Positions 15,240-24,754 of a DNA stretch of 64,000 nt are shown here, in pieces. The stretch comes from Streptomyces sp. AC555_RSS877 (GTDB lineage: Bacteria > Actinomycetota > Actinomycetes > Streptomycetales > Streptomycetaceae). The notes under the pieces are model-generated. The model was not told the origin of the DNA. It worked only from the letters and a program-made list of their open reading frames with translations, and did not search any database. Within the stretch, counting starts at the first letter, position 1. Each line of letters opens with the position of its first letter. The stretch covers positions 53,293 through 117,292 of the forward strand of contig NZ_JAGMUK010000053.1 in assembly GCF_019049245.1 (NCBI RefSeq), read 5' to 3'. The position numbers and the translations under genes are program-made.

Positions 15240-16334
15240 CTACAGGTACAGCCCCGCGTCCGTCCCCGGCCGCGGCTCCGGTACCGAGGTCGGCGAGGTG
15301 CCCCGGCGCAACGCGTACAGCTCCGCCAGCGTCGCGCCCTCGCGGCCCACACCCTCCTTGCTGCCCAGCCAGCTCACCGCCTCCCGGTGCGTCAGCCGGC
15401 CCACCTCGATGCGGGCCAGGCAGCGGCCGGGGCGGACCACGGCCGGGTGGAGGCGCTCCAGGTCCTCGTTGGTGGTGACGCCCACCAGGACGTTGCGGCC
15501 CTGGCCGAGCAGGCCGTCGGTCAGGTTGAGCAGCCGCGACAGGGCCTGGCCCGCCGTGTGCTTGGCCTCCCCGCGGATCAGCTCGTCGCAGTCCTCCAGG
15601 AGGAGCAGCCGCCAGCGGCCCTTGCCCGTGGAGTCGTCCTCGCCGATCGCGATGTCCATCAGATAGCCGACGTCGGAGAAGAGGCGCTCGGGGTCCAGGA
15701 CGCAGTCCACCTGGCACCAGTCCCGCCAGGAACGCGCCAGCGTCCGCAGCGCCGAGGTCTTGCCGGTGCCCGGCGGGCCGTGCAGGAGCAGCAGACGGCC
15801 CGCGATGCCATCGGGGGTCGTCTTCATCAGGCGGTCCATCGCGTCCGCGACCGGCGCGGTGTAGTTGTCCCGCACCTCGTCCCAGGTGCCCGCGGAGATC
15901 TGCCGGGTGGTGCGGTGCGGGCCGCGCCTCGGGGAGACGTACCAAAAGCCCATGGTCACGTTCTCCGGCTGCGGTTCGGGCTCGTCCGCCGCGCCGTCGG
16001 TGGCCTGGTCGAGGACCTTTTCGGCGAGCTCGGGACTGGTCGCCGTCACCGTGACGTCGGCGCCGCGGTTCCAGCGGGAGATCAGCAGGGTCCAGCCGTC
16101 GCCCTCGGCGAGGGTCGCGCTCCGGTCGTCGTCGCGGGCGACGCGCAGCACCCGGGCGCCCGCCGGCAGCAGCGTCGCCCCGGACCGCACGCGGTCGATG
16201 TTGGCCGCGTGCGAGTACGGCTGCTCGCCCGTCGCGAAGCGGCCGAGGAACAGCGCGTCGACGACGTCGGACGGTGAGTCGCTGTCGTCGACGTTGAGCC
16301 GGATCGGCAGAGCGTCGTGTGGGTTCGCAGACAT
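15240..16334 (-). CDS. AAA-family ATPase with DUF5925-type N-terminal domain
   Basis: A 364-residue protein from ATG 16334. Residues 1 to about 140 form a domain with LPIRLNVDDSDSPSDVVDALFLGRF and YSHAANIDRVR, known to me from Streptomyces AAA proteins (DUF5925). The ATPase core has Walker A LLLHGPPGTGKTSALR, Walker B RLLLLEDCDELI (with E in place for hydrolysis), sensor-1 VLVGVTTNED and arginine-rich LHPAVVRPGRC. This is the classic AAA set, without transmembrane spans. It probably remodels or senses a partner protein; no partner is evident except the DUF72 gene just downstream. Confidence 0.85.
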   Translation of the reverse strand: MSANPHDALPIRLNVDDSDSPSDVVDALFLGRFATGEQPYSHAANIDRVRSGATLLPAGARVLRVARDDDRSATLAEGDGWTLLISRWNRGADVTVTATSPELAEKVLDQATDGAADEPEPQPENVTMGFWYVSPRRGPHRTTRQISAGTWDEVRDNYTAPVADAMDRLMKTTPDGIAGRLLLLHGPPGTGKTSALRTLARSWRDWCQVDCVLDPERLFSDVGYLMDIAIGEDDSTGKGRWRLLLLEDCDELIRGEAKHTAGQALSRLLNLTDGLLGQGRNVLVGVTTNEDLERLHPAVVRPGRCLARIEVGRLTHREAVSWLGSKEGVGREGATLAELYALRRGTSPTSVPEPRPGTDAGLYL

Positions 16335-16537
16335 GCCGCCATGATCCGGCACGCGGACGCCGTGTGCACCCGCTTTCCGCGGTGCACCGCCCCCCGCACC
16401 TTCGGCACGGGCGGCGCGAGAACCGCGGCGCGTCACGAGCGTCCCGCGCTCCCGGCGTATCCCCTTCGGCCTGTTACACAGCTGTGCGCCCACGACATCT
16501 GCCCCAGGGGGCGTCCTGCCGGATACGGTTGCCCTTG
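16335..16537. other. Divergent intergenic region, AAA ATPase / glycosidase
   Basis: About 200 bases of promoter space for two divergent genes. No clear palindrome or ribosome site beyond those of the two flanking genes was seen; a weakly A/T-richer patch (TGTTACACAGCTGTG) lies near 16470-16485. Confidence 0.3.
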
Positions 16538-17968
16538 ATGGGACGTCATGGGTGGAATTCGGGGGTGGGGCGGTGGCGGCTCACCGCGCTGCTCGGGGTC
16601 GGCGTGGCCGCACTGGCTTTGGTGGTGACCCTCCTCAACACGCTTCCCGGGGGCGGCTCGGGCACCGAGGGCACCTCGCGCGACGGGGACAAGGTGCACG
16701 GCACGCCCACCGCCACTCCGGCCGCGACACAGCCGGACGTGGGCTGGGGCTTCACCCACACCCAGTTCAGCGCCGACGAGGGCAGTGCCGCCGCCGTCGA
16801 GCGCGTCGAGGAACTGCTGTCGGAGGCCGGGGGCCTGCCGCAGATCCAGCACCTGATGGGCTGGGGCGCCGACAACCCCGAACCGGTCGAGGGGCGTTAC
16901 GACTTCGAGGCGATGGACCTCCGCGTCGACTTCATGCGCGCGTCCGGCGGCACGCCCGTCATCACGCTGTGCTGCGCCCCCGACTGGATGAAGGGCGGCG
17001 AGGCCGGCGTCGACAACACCGACTGGAGCCAGGCCTCCCTGGAGACCGCCCCCGAGCGTGAGCACTACCAGGACTTCGCAGACCTGGCCGCGACCGTCGC
17101 CAAGCGCTATCCGGACGTACGCCACTTCATCGTCTGGAACGAGTTCAAGGGCTTCTGGAACGACGCCGAGGCCCGCTGGGACCACGAGGGGTACACCGAG
17201 CTGTACAACCTCGTCTACAAGGCCCTCAAGAAGGTCGACAGGGACATCATGGTCGGCGGGCCCTACCTGGTCATGGACAGTCTCGACCCGAGGTCGGAAG
17301 ACGCCTCCGCGACCTTCAAAGGCCCCTGGGGCGCCATGGACCAGCGTGTCCTCGACGCCTTCGAGTACTGGAACAAGCACAAGGCGGGCGCCGAGTTCGT
17401 GGTCGTGGACGGGTCCAGTTACACCCAGGACGACGAGCTGCTGCCCGACGAGTTCGCGGCCACCGACAAGTTCACCGCGGTGGGCGACTGGGTGCGCGCG
17501 CGGACCGGCGACCTGCCGCTGTGGTGGGCCGAGTACTACGTCGAGCCCGCCGACGGCAACGACGAGCGCAAGGGCTGGTCCGAGACCCGCCGGGTCGCCG
17601 TCCAGGCGGCCGGGATGATCGCCATGGTCAAGGGCGGTGCCTCCTCCGGTTTCTACTGGAACCCGGAGAAGGAGAAGGGCTCCGACTGCCCGGGCTGCCT
17701 GTGGACACCGACCGACAGCCGGGGCGGGGGCGAGAAGCTGCCCATGTACGACCTGGTCGCGCGCTTCAGCCAGGAGTTCCCGCCGGGAACCGCCGCGGAG
17801 GAGGTGCCGGTCGCCGCCGCCGACGGGTCCGAGGTCCGGGTCCTGGCGACCGACGAGGTGATCCTGGTCGTCAACACCCTCGACCGGTCGATCAGCGCGA
17901 AGATCGACGGCAAGGACGTCACGATGCAGGCGTACGAGGTCAGGTGGCTCGAACGCCGGGCCACCTGA
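16538..17968 (+). CDS. Membrane-anchored GH39-like glycoside hydrolase
   Basis: A 476-residue clan GH-A glycosidase. The N-terminus has one membrane span (LTALLGVGVAALALVVTLLNTL) without a clear cut site, then a Ser/Thr/Gly/Pro linker, so the enzyme is probably held on the outer face of the membrane. The barrel shows QIQHLMGWGADNPEPVEGRYDFEAMDLRV near the front, the acid/base IVWNEFKGFW (Glu after Asn), and a probable nucleophile Glu in LPLWWAEYYVEP. Families GH39 and related xylosidases have this arrangement. It is convergent, four bases apart, with the large flippase fusion of the polysaccharide cluster. That position suggests it trims or releases the polymer made by the cluster. Substrate is not known. 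Confidence 0.8.
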   Translation: MGRHGWNSGVGRWRLTALLGVGVAALALVVTLLNTLPGGGSGTEGTSRDGDKVHGTPTATPAATQPDVGWGFTHTQFSADEGSAAAVERVEELLSEAGGLPQIQHLMGWGADNPEPVEGRYDFEAMDLRVDFMRASGGTPVITLCCAPDWMKGGEAGVDNTDWSQASLETAPEREHYQDFADLAATVAKRYPDVRHFIVWNEFKGFWNDAEARWDHEGYTELYNLVYKALKKVDRDIMVGGPYLVMDSLDPRSEDASATFKGPWGAMDQRVLDAFEYWNKHKAGAEFVVVDGSSYTQDDELLPDEFAATDKFTAVGDWVRARTGDLPLWWAEYYVEPADGNDERKGWSETRRVAVQAAGMIAMVKGGASSGFYWNPEKEKGSDCPGCLWTPTDSRGGGEKLPMYDLVARFSQEFPPGTAAEEVPVAAADGSEVRVLATDEVILVVNTLDRSISAKIDGKDVTMQAYEVRWLERRAT

Positions 17969-17971
17969 CCC

Positions 17972-20900
17972 TCACTTGATCGTCGTCAACCGCTGTACCA
18001 ACGCGGCCAGCAGCACCGCCAGCAGCGGCAGCGAGAACCAGAAGGTGCTCTGCAGCCACTGCAGTTGCCGCACGCTCGGCCGCACCGCGACCCGGACGAC
18101 CTCCCGCGCCGACAGCAGCACGATCAGCGCGAGCGCCGCGAGGGCCCCCACCACCGACCACGGCGTCCAGGTCACCTGCGGTCCGATGGGACCCGGATCC
18201 GCGGCCGGGACCTTGCCCTCGGGCTGCTTGCGCAGCGCGTACATCGTCACGTCCTCGTTGACGAAGACCTTCTTCAGTTCCTTCCGGTCGTCCAGGTTCT
18301 TGATCAGCCGCGGTTCCCAGCCGGCCGCGTAGCCCACGTCCAGCTGCAGGTAGACGACCTGACTGCGGTTGACCATCAGATACGAGTTCGGGCCCGCGTC
18401 CTTGAGCGCCTTGACCAGGCCGGACACCAGCACCGGGTCGGTCGGCGCCAGCGTGGGCAGGTACTCGACCTTCTCCATGTCCTTCGCGCCCCACGGCAGC
18501 GACGGCGTCACGACGTTCACCGGGTCGTTGCTCAGCCACAGCAGACGTGCCGTCGGGTCGTCGTGGGCGTACACGTACTCCATGGCGGCGATCTCGCCGG
18601 TCCGGGTCCGCTCGAAGGGCTCGTTGCCCCACCGGGCCACCAGGAAGCCGCCGATCAGCACCAGCCCCGCCATCAGCGCGGCCAGCGGGGCGAGGCTCAC
18701 CCGGTCCTTGTCGCGTTCCTCGATCGTGACGCCGGTGCGCGGGAACAGCGCGAGCCCGGCGAGCAGGGCCGCGCCCGGCAGGGCGAACATGAAGACCCGC
18801 AGGGCCATTTCGCCGCCGTACGACTGCATGCCGAAGCCCAGGAACGGCACGAACGTGAGGACCAGCAGCGACCGCTCGCGGTACTTGTGCTCGCGCCTGC
18901 GCCACCAGCCGTAGCAGGCGAAGGCCATCACGCCGCCGGCGAGGAGCACGCGCGCGTACAGGACGAGTTTGTGGGTCGAACTGCCGCCCTCGATACGGCC
19001 GGACACGGACGAGGACACGTTGCCGCCGACCCCGCCGACCCCGCCGAACATCTCGTCGAAGTGCCCGGACCAGTACGGCTCGGCCATGAAGCCCACCCAG
19101 GCGGCCACCACGACGCCGAACAGCACGGGCAGCCCCCGCAGTTCGCTGCGGCCGACCAGGACGAGCACCGTCAGCACGCCCAGCATCACGAACGGGGTGA
19201 GCTGGTGGGCCGGGACGCTCGCCGCGAACAGGCCGATCACCACCGTCAGCAGCACGGCCCGCTGCCGCCGGTTCGTCGGCTCGACCTCGATCTCGCCGGG
19301 GCGCCGGCCGGTCCAGATCACGCCCGGTGCCCGGAACCAGACGAGCAGGATCGCCACGAAGACCAGATACAGGAGATAGGTGAAGCCCTGCGGGGAGAAG
19401 TAGTCCTGGCCGACCCAGCCGCTGAGCACGAAGATCCAGATGCCGGTCCACTTGGCCCGCCAGCTCGCCCGCATCGACCGCACGAGGAGGAACATCGGCG
19501 CCAGGTAGAGCAGTTGGACGGCGAGCGGCCACCAGCGGATGACCTCGGTGAAGTCGTCGACCCCGCAGGCCTTCAGCACGAACGCGGCCGCCGCGAAGAA
19601 CCCCGGCCAGCTCCAGCGCGCGTCCAGGTCCGGCACCGCGGACCCGGTCCGGTCGATGTAGTCGAGGAAGCCGAGGTGCTGCCAGGCCGTCGCGAACCGG
19701 GGTTCGGCCTCGATCACGGCGGGCAGGGCGTGCAGCGAGACCACCGTCGCGAGCAGCGTGACCAGCAGCAGCGCCCGGTGTTCGCGGCCCAGCCACAGCA
19801 GCGAGGCGAAGACCAGGACCAGCAGCCCGGCGCCGACGAGCGTGGCCTTCGGCAGCACGGAGACCAGCCCGAGCCCGCCCATCCGGTCCAGGTCGGCCTC
19901 GCCCAGCCGCAGCGCGGGCACCCAGTACAGCAGCAGCGCGGCGGTCAGCAGGCAACCGAGGACCACACCGAGACGGGTGGGCAGCAGGGCCCTCGGCCCC
20001 GAGGCGGGCCGCACCTCGGGCTCCGGCACCTCTTCGTGTACGGGCCTCTCCCGTGCCTCTTCGCGTACGAGGGCCTCCTCTGCCTCTGCCTCTTCGTCTG
20101 CCTCGAACGGCGCGTCGACCTCCGCCTCGGCCGGACCCAACGACGCCTCCGACCCAGGCTCCCGGGCCTCGACCGGCAGCCCCAGCTCCGGCTTGCGCGC
20201 CCAGGCGGGCCGCTGGTCCTCGGGCACCGCGGGCGCGCCCGTGGGCGGGGTGCCGGGGCCCGGGCGCACATCGGGCCGGCGTTCCAGGTGGTCGAAGTCG
20301 ACGTGGATGCCCAGGCCGAGGGTGTCCTGGTCCAGTGCCCAGCCCGGCCCGCGCTTGTGTGCCGAGGCGGGCGCCTCGCGCGCCCCCAGGTCGGCGAGGT
20401 CCCCGTCGGGCGCCGCGCCCTCGGGCAGCTCGGCGCCCGACGCACGGACGATCCTGTACAGCCTGGGTGCGGCGAGCGCGACGATCACCGCGAGGGCGGA
20501 GATCTCCGCGACGCCCGCGCCGGTCAGGCCCATGCGGGGCAGCAGCAGCAGCGTCAGACCGAGCACCAGGGCGCACAACAGGCCCTGCAGCCAGGCCAGT
20601 CCGGCGGTGCGGCTCTGCGCGCGCAGCACCGCGAAGTACGTCTCCATGACGACCCGCAGGAGCCCGCCGACCGCGAACCAGCGCAGCAGCGGGGTGGCGG
20701 CGTCCGCGTACCCCGCGCCGAAGACGCCGAGGATCCACGGCGCCCCGAAGAACAGCACCCCGGCCACCGGCAGCATGATCCGCGCCATCCGCTTCAGCGC
20801 GGCCCGGGCGTTGGAGGCCAGCCGCCGCGGGTCGTGCGAGCCCTCGACGGTCAGCGAGGCGCCCATGTTGATGGCGAGCAGGTTGACCGTGCCGCCGATG

Positions 20901-21778
20901 GTGGCGGTGATGTAGAAGTACGCGTTGTCCTCGGAGCTGACCTGCGAGGCGATGATCACGGGGATCAGGTAGACCACGGCGAGCGAGAACAGCGAGCCGG
21001 TGTAGTCACCGGCCAGGAACCGCCCGACCTCCCGCCACGTCGGCGGATGCGCGTGCTCCTCGGTCGCCCGCACCTGCCGGGGCACCAGACGCCGGAACAC
21101 CAGCCAGCCCAGCGGCAGCACGGAGAAGGCGATCGCCGCGACCCACGACACGAACACACCGGTCATGGGGACGGCCACCGCGAACGCGACCAGCAGCCCC
21201 AGCTTCACCACGGAGAACACGGTGTTGCCGACCGGTACCCACAGTGCGCTGCGCAGCCCGGTCAGCACCCCGTCCTGGAGCGTGAGCAGGTTCCAGGCGA
21301 CGACGGCCACGACGAAGCCGAGCCCGCTGACAGGCGCGTTCAGGAAGCCGTACGACGGCCCCCACACGTCCAGCGTCAGCAGGAAGGCACCCGCGGCCAG
21401 CGCCACGACCACCGAACTGCCGACGTACGTACGGAAGATCAGCCGCCCGGTGGCCCGGCCCGCGACCGGGATGAAGCGGGCCAGCGCCCCGGTCAGGGTC
21501 ACCGCGGTCAGACCCGCGAGCAGCTTCATCGCGGCGATCGCGGCGGAGCCCTGGCCGACCGCCGCCTCCGAGTAGTAGCGGGCTGCGGCCAGCCAGAACC
21601 CGAGGCCGAGCACCGCGGAGATGCCGGTGTTGAGCATCAGGGCGTAGGCGTTGCGGAACAGCTGGCTGCCCCCTGGCGACCGGCCGAGCCCGGGCAGCCG
21701 GAGCCTGCGCCCCGACTGCTCGGGCGCCCCGGTCGCGGGCGAGGTGTCCTCGGTCGTGGTCGTGGTCGTGTCAGACAC
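17972..21778 (-). CDS. Fusion of a Wzx-like polysaccharide flippase with a C-terminal polytopic domain
   Basis: A 1268-residue membrane protein from GTG 21778. Residues 40-460 form a MATE/Wzx-type flippase: LFRNAYALMLNTGISAVLGLGFWLAAARYYS, a cytoplasmic Arg-rich loop near RRLVPRQVRATEEHAHPP, and about 12 spans. A charged linker follows (residues 460-635; GPGWALDQDTLGLGIHVDF, then Glu-rich). Residues 635-1268 add roughly 12 more spans with GWVGQDYFSPQGFTYLLYL, a segment shared with actinobacterial GT-C/polymerase-like membrane proteins. A likely outer loop follows with GGEMALRVFMFALPG and a C-terminal span. Flippase and polymerase are normally separate proteins. The start overlaps the deacetylase stop by 8 bp, so the genes form one operon. 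It probably exports and perhaps extends an extracellular polymer. Confidence 0.82.
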   Translation of the reverse strand: MSDTTTTTTEDTSPATGAPEQSGRRLRLPGLGRSPGGSQLFRNAYALMLNTGISAVLGLGFWLAAARYYSEAAVGQGSAAIAAMKLLAGLTAVTLTGALARFIPVAGRATGRLIFRTYVGSSVVVALAAGAFLLTLDVWGPSYGFLNAPVSGLGFVVAVVAWNLLTLQDGVLTGLRSALWVPVGNTVFSVVKLGLLVAFAVAVPMTGVFVSWVAAIAFSVLPLGWLVFRRLVPRQVRATEEHAHPPTWREVGRFLAGDYTGSLFSLAVVYLIPVIIASQVSSEDNAYFYITATIGGTVNLLAINMGASLTVEGSHDPRRLASNARAALKRMARIMLPVAGVLFFGAPWILGVFGAGYADAATPLLRWFAVGGLLRVVMETYFAVLRAQSRTAGLAWLQGLLCALVLGLTLLLLPRMGLTGAGVAEISALAVIVALAAPRLYRIVRASGAELPEGAAPDGDLADLGAREAPASAHKRGPGWALDQDTLGLGIHVDFDHLERRPDVRPGPGTPPTGAPAVPEDQRPAWARKPELGLPVEAREPGSEASLGPAEAEVDAPFEADEEAEAEEALVREEARERPVHEEVPEPEVRPASGPRALLPTRLGVVLGCLLTAALLLYWVPALRLGEADLDRMGGLGLVSVLPKATLVGAGLLVLVFASLLWLGREHRALLLVTLLATVVSLHALPAVIEAEPRFATAWQHLGFLDYIDRTGSAVPDLDARWSWPGFFAAAAFVLKACGVDDFTEVIRWWPLAVQLLYLAPMFLLVRSMRASWRAKWTGIWIFVLSGWVGQDYFSPQGFTYLLYLVFVAILLVWFRAPGVIWTGRRPGEIEVEPTNRRQRAVLLTVVIGLFAASVPAHQLTPFVMLGVLTVLVLVGRSELRGLPVLFGVVVAAWVGFMAEPYWSGHFDEMFGGVGGVGGNVSSSVSGRIEGGSSTHKLVLYARVLLAGGVMAFACYGWWRRREHKYRERSLLVLTFVPFLGFGMQSYGGEMALRVFMFALPGAALLAGLALFPRTGVTIEERDKDRVSLAPLAALMAGLVLIGGFLVARWGNEPFERTRTGEIAAMEYVYAHDDPTARLLWLSNDPVNVVTPSLPWGAKDMEKVEYLPTLAPTDPVLVSGLVKALKDAGPNSYLMVNRSQVVYLQLDVGYAAGWEPRLIKNLDDRKELKKVFVNEDVTMYALRKQPEGKVPAADPGPIGPQVTWTPWSVVGALAALALIVLLSAREVVRVAVRPSVRQLQWLQSTFWFSLPLLAVLLAALVQRLTTIK

Positions 21779-22571
21779 GGGAACGGATGGCCTTCCGGCG
21801 GACCTGGCGTGCTCTGCGGACCAGGGCGTACCCCTTGGTGAGGGCACGGTCCCCGGCGAAGTTCCGGGCGATCCCACGGCCCTTGACGAGCCGCTCGAAC
21901 TCCTCGACACCCGTGCTGCGGCGCACGGTGACGCGTCGCAGGGCGTACGGTCCCTGGCGGCGCCGCGCGAGGCTGTTGCCGACGGCGAGCGCCTGGCCGT
22001 ACCCCGTCTCCCGCACAGCCTGCCGCACCCGGCGGCTGGAGTAGCCGTACGGGTAGGCGAAGGAGGCCGGGGCGGTGCCGAGTTCGTCGGTGACGATCTC
22101 CCTGCAGTGGATCAGCTCGTGGCGCAGTGCGGCGTCGTCGAGCTGGTCCAGCTGCGGGTGGGTGTGGCTGTGCCCACCGATCTCGACGCCCGCCGCGGCC
22201 AGTTCGCTGACCTGGGCCCAGTCGAGCATGGTGTCGGGGCTGTCGCCGGTGTCGTGCGGACCGCGGATCCAGCCCGTGGAGACGAACACGGTGGCGGTGA
22301 AGCCGTGCTGGGCGAGGACGGGCAGGGCGTGCCGGTGCACGCCCTCGTAGCCGTCGTCGAAGGTGATCAGCACGGGCCGCGCGGGCAGCGGGCGGCCACC
22401 TCGCCAACAGGCGGCGAGATCGGCGGCGGTGACCGGGGTCAGGCCCAGGTCGCCGATCAGCGCCATCTGGGCGGCGAAGTCCCCGGGCGTGACCGACAGT
22501 TCGCGGGTCGCTTCGTTCGGATCGGTGCCGATCTCGTGGTACATGAGGATCGGCACGGGTGCCTCAGTCAT
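21771..22571 (-). CDS. Polysaccharide deacetylase (NodB homology, CE4)
   Basis: A 266-residue CE4 protein from ATG 22571. Motifs: LITFDDGYEGV (metal-binding Asp-Asp), HSHTHPQLDQL (the two metal His, H-S/T-x-x-H), FAYPYGYSSRRVRQAV (motif 3) and FVSTGW. Such enzymes remove N- or O-acetyl groups from sugar polymers. No signal peptide is evident, so it may act at the cytoplasmic face or on lipid-linked sugar. Overlaps the glycosyltransferase gene upstream and the flippase gene downstream by 8 bp each, so it is translationally coupled in the operon. Confidence 0.9.
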   Translation of the reverse strand: MTEAPVPILMYHEIGTDPNEATRELSVTPGDFAAQMALIGDLGLTPVTAADLAACWRGGRPLPARPVLITFDDGYEGVHRHALPVLAQHGFTATVFVSTGWIRGPHDTGDSPDTMLDWAQVSELAAAGVEIGGHSHTHPQLDQLDDAALRHELIHCREIVTDELGTAPASFAYPYGYSSRRVRQAVRETGYGQALAVGNSLARRRQGPYALRRVTVRRSTGVEEFERLVKGRGIARNFAGDRALTKGYALVRRARQVRRKAIRSRV

Positions 22572-23571
22572 GTCTGCCCCCCTCGCTGTCCGACAGCTGC
22601 GCCACCGAGAAGGTTGCCCCGCCCCGGCGTGCCCGGACACTTCCCACCACGTATCCGCCCGCCGCCGTGAGCACCCCGGCCACGATCGCGCCCGCCCGGC
22701 CCGCACCGCCCGGCCGGGCCAGCAGGGCGTCCCGCAGCCCGCGCGCCACCCCGGCCGGAAGGACCCGGGTGGCGTACCGGCGCTCCGACTCCAGCCCCTT
22801 GCCGGCGCCGACACTGCGCGCCACCAGGGCCTTGGACAGGCCCTCGGCGTACGCGCGGGTGCGGAAGTACCCGAAGTGCTCGCGTGCCTCGGGCACCCGG
22901 TGGTGGATCACCGCCCGGTCGTCGATCAGGAGGACCGCGTCCGGCCGGGCACGGGTGAGGCGGATGCACAGCTCCGTCTCCTCGCAGCCCAGCGGCCTTT
23001 TGTCGCCGTCGCGTCCGATGCCGGTGGCGAAGCCGCCCGCCGCGTCGAAGGCGCTGCGCCGGAAGGACGCGTTGCCGCCGAGCACGTTGCGCACCCGCAC
23101 CAGGCCGGGCGGCAGCCCCTTGTAGGTGCAGCCCACCACCCAGTCGAACTCCGCGGGAAACCAGGCCGGCCGGCGGCCCGAGGCCCAGATGGGCTCCGTA
23201 CGGCCACCGACGGCCATCACCCGCGGATCCGCGTACGCCTTGGCGAAGTGCGCGAGCCAGTCCCGCTCGGCGACGGCGTCGTCGTCCAGGAAGGCGACGA
23301 CCTCACCGCGCGAGGCGGCGATGCCGGTGTTGCGGCCGGCGGACAGGCCGCGGGGGCCCGCGTTGGCGAGCACCCGCACCGCCGTGCCTTCCCCGGACTC
23401 CTTGTACTCCTTGGTGAGCCGGTCCAGGAGTGCCGCGTTGTGGTCGACGACCAGCAGGGTTTCCAGGGCAGGCCGGGACTGCGCACGCACCGAGGAGACC
23501 GCCGCGAGGATGTCCTCCCAGCGGTCCTCGGTGTAGGCGCAGATCACGACGGAGATGTCGGGACCGCTCAA
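22564..23571 (-). CDS. Family 2 glycosyltransferase
   Basis: A 335-residue GT2 from TTG 23571, a start that overlaps the upstream stop (TTGA) with GAGAGG ahead. The fold is shown by ISVVICAYTEDRWEDILAAV, the DHN-type metal/donor strand LLVVDHN, GLSAGRNTGIAASRGEVVAFLDDD (DxD) and the acceptor region LGCEETELCIRL (ED motif). A C-terminal hydrophobic stretch (GAIVAGVLTAAGGYVVGSV) may attach it to the membrane. It is part of the polysaccharide operon. Confidence 0.9.
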   Translation of the reverse strand: MSGPDISVVICAYTEDRWEDILAAVSSVRAQSRPALETLLVVDHNAALLDRLTKEYKESGEGTAVRVLANAGPRGLSAGRNTGIAASRGEVVAFLDDDAVAERDWLAHFAKAYADPRVMAVGGRTEPIWASGRRPAWFPAEFDWVVGCTYKGLPPGLVRVRNVLGGNASFRRSAFDAAGGFATGIGRDGDKRPLGCEETELCIRLTRARPDAVLLIDDRAVIHHRVPEAREHFGYFRTRAYAEGLSKALVARSVGAGKGLESERRYATRVLPAGVARGLRDALLARPGGAGRAGAIVAGVLTAAGGYVVGSVRARRGGATFSVAQLSDSEGGRHD

Positions 23572-24389
23572 GACACCTCTCCCCGGACCGAGTCGAGCAT
23601 CGGGGAGGGGTGCCTGCGGCTGCGCAGCGCACGCCGGTTGGAGCTCTCCCGCAGGATCACCTTGAGCACCCTGATGCCGTCCCGCACGGCCCGCAGGTTG
23701 CTGGTGCCGTGGATGCGGAGGTACTCGTGGCTCGGTATCTCCTGCACCTTGAGCCCTGCCTTCACGACCCGGATGTTCATCAGGGTCTCGACCTCGAAAC
23801 CGGTGCAGTCGAGGTCGATCTTGTCGAGGCAGTGCCGCCAGAAGGCGTTGTAGCCGTAGCAGAGATCCGTGTAGCGGGCGCCGAACTTGCGGTTGACGGT
23901 GGTGCACAGCGCCCAGTTGCCGAGCTTGCGGATGAAGGTCATGTCGTCGGTGCCGCCGCCGTTGGCGAAGCGGGACCCCTTGGCGAAGTCCGCGCCCGAG
24001 ACGAGGGCGGAGACGTACGACACGATCTCGTTGCCGTCGGCCGAGCCGTCCGCGTCGACCATCACGATGATGTCGCCGGTGCAGGCGTTGAACCCGGTGA
24101 TCAGGGCGTCGCCCTTGCCCTTGCCGCGCTGCTCGACGACCTTGACGTCAGGCCACAGTTCGCGGGCCACTTCGACGGTGTTGTCGGTGGAGTTGCCGTC
24201 CACCAGGACCACTTCGTGGATCCAGTCCGGAAGGGTCTTGAAGACGTAGGGGAGATTCTCCGCCTCGTTCATGGCGGGAATCACCACGCTCACCGGCGGC
24301 GCGATGGCCAGGTGAGAGGAGATCGGTCGGTAATGGCTGGTCGCGAAGGCGTCCTGGCCCGATGTGGCCGGCCGCAGATCGAAGCTCAT
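23568..24389 (-). CDS. Family 2 glycosyltransferase (dolichyl-phosphate mannosyltransferase-like)
   Basis: A 273-residue GT2 beginning ATG 24389. Key parts: VSVVIPAMNEAENLPYVFKTLP, the donor-site VVLVDGNSTDNTVEVA, KGKGDALITGFNACTGDIIVMVDADGSADG (DxD), and the acceptor region YGYNAFWR ... FEVETLMNIRVVKAGLKVQEIPSHEYLR. This matches polyprenol-phosphate sugar transferases and suggests a first-sugar or lipid-carrier step. It is the first gene of a four-gene operon with 4-8 bp overlaps. Confidence 0.9.
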   Translation of the reverse strand: MSFDLRPATSGQDAFATSHYRPISSHLAIAPPVSVVIPAMNEAENLPYVFKTLPDWIHEVVLVDGNSTDNTVEVARELWPDVKVVEQRGKGKGDALITGFNACTGDIIVMVDADGSADGNEIVSYVSALVSGADFAKGSRFANGGGTDDMTFIRKLGNWALCTTVNRKFGARYTDLCYGYNAFWRHCLDKIDLDCTGFEVETLMNIRVVKAGLKVQEIPSHEYLRIHGTSNLRAVRDGIRVLKVILRESSNRRALRSRRHPSPMLDSVRGEVS

Positions 24390-24754
24390 GAGTCTGGTCC
24401 CTCTCGTCCGGTGGACCGCCCGCCCCTGGGCAGCCCGGCTGTGTGTCCGGTTCGAAAGGGGGGTTTCTCACGCACGGCACCACGGAATGGAACTCCGCAC
24501 CCACCGGGTGAGCTGGCAAAGCTGGCCGGCCTCCGACAACGGCTGCCGACCGCGCGGCACGACTCGGTCACCAGTACGGTCACCGAGCACGGCACCCCCC
24601 TACCGCGCCCCGCGCCGGGCCATCGCGGTCCTTGAGCCCTCCCCTAGAGCCGCGCAATGATGGACCGATGCGGGTGAGATGTACGACGGTATTGACGATT
24701 GAACCCGTATGGCAAGACCTATAACGAGGCCTCACGTTTTTGTTGGTTTGACCG
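24390..24754. other. Intergenic region upstream of the glycosyltransferase operon
   Basis: This 365-base gap holds no gene that I can support. The right part (about 24660-24760) is clearly lower in G+C than its surroundings, with runs such as CTATAACGAGG and CGTTTTTGTTGG, and is the likely promoter region for the minus-strand operon. The left part looks G+C-rich but has no coding pattern with an RBS. Confidence 0.4.

Noticed and set aside
18065..21841. Very long open frame (1258 codons) on the plus strand
   Set aside because: It is the antisense of the flippase fusion. Its product is His/Arg/Gly/Gln-rich with no fold, which is what the complement of G+C-rich coding sequence gives.
24390..24754. 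Small gene in the gap before the glycosyltransferase operon
   Set aside because: Open frames exist on both strands, but none combines an RBS, a plausible start and third-position bias.
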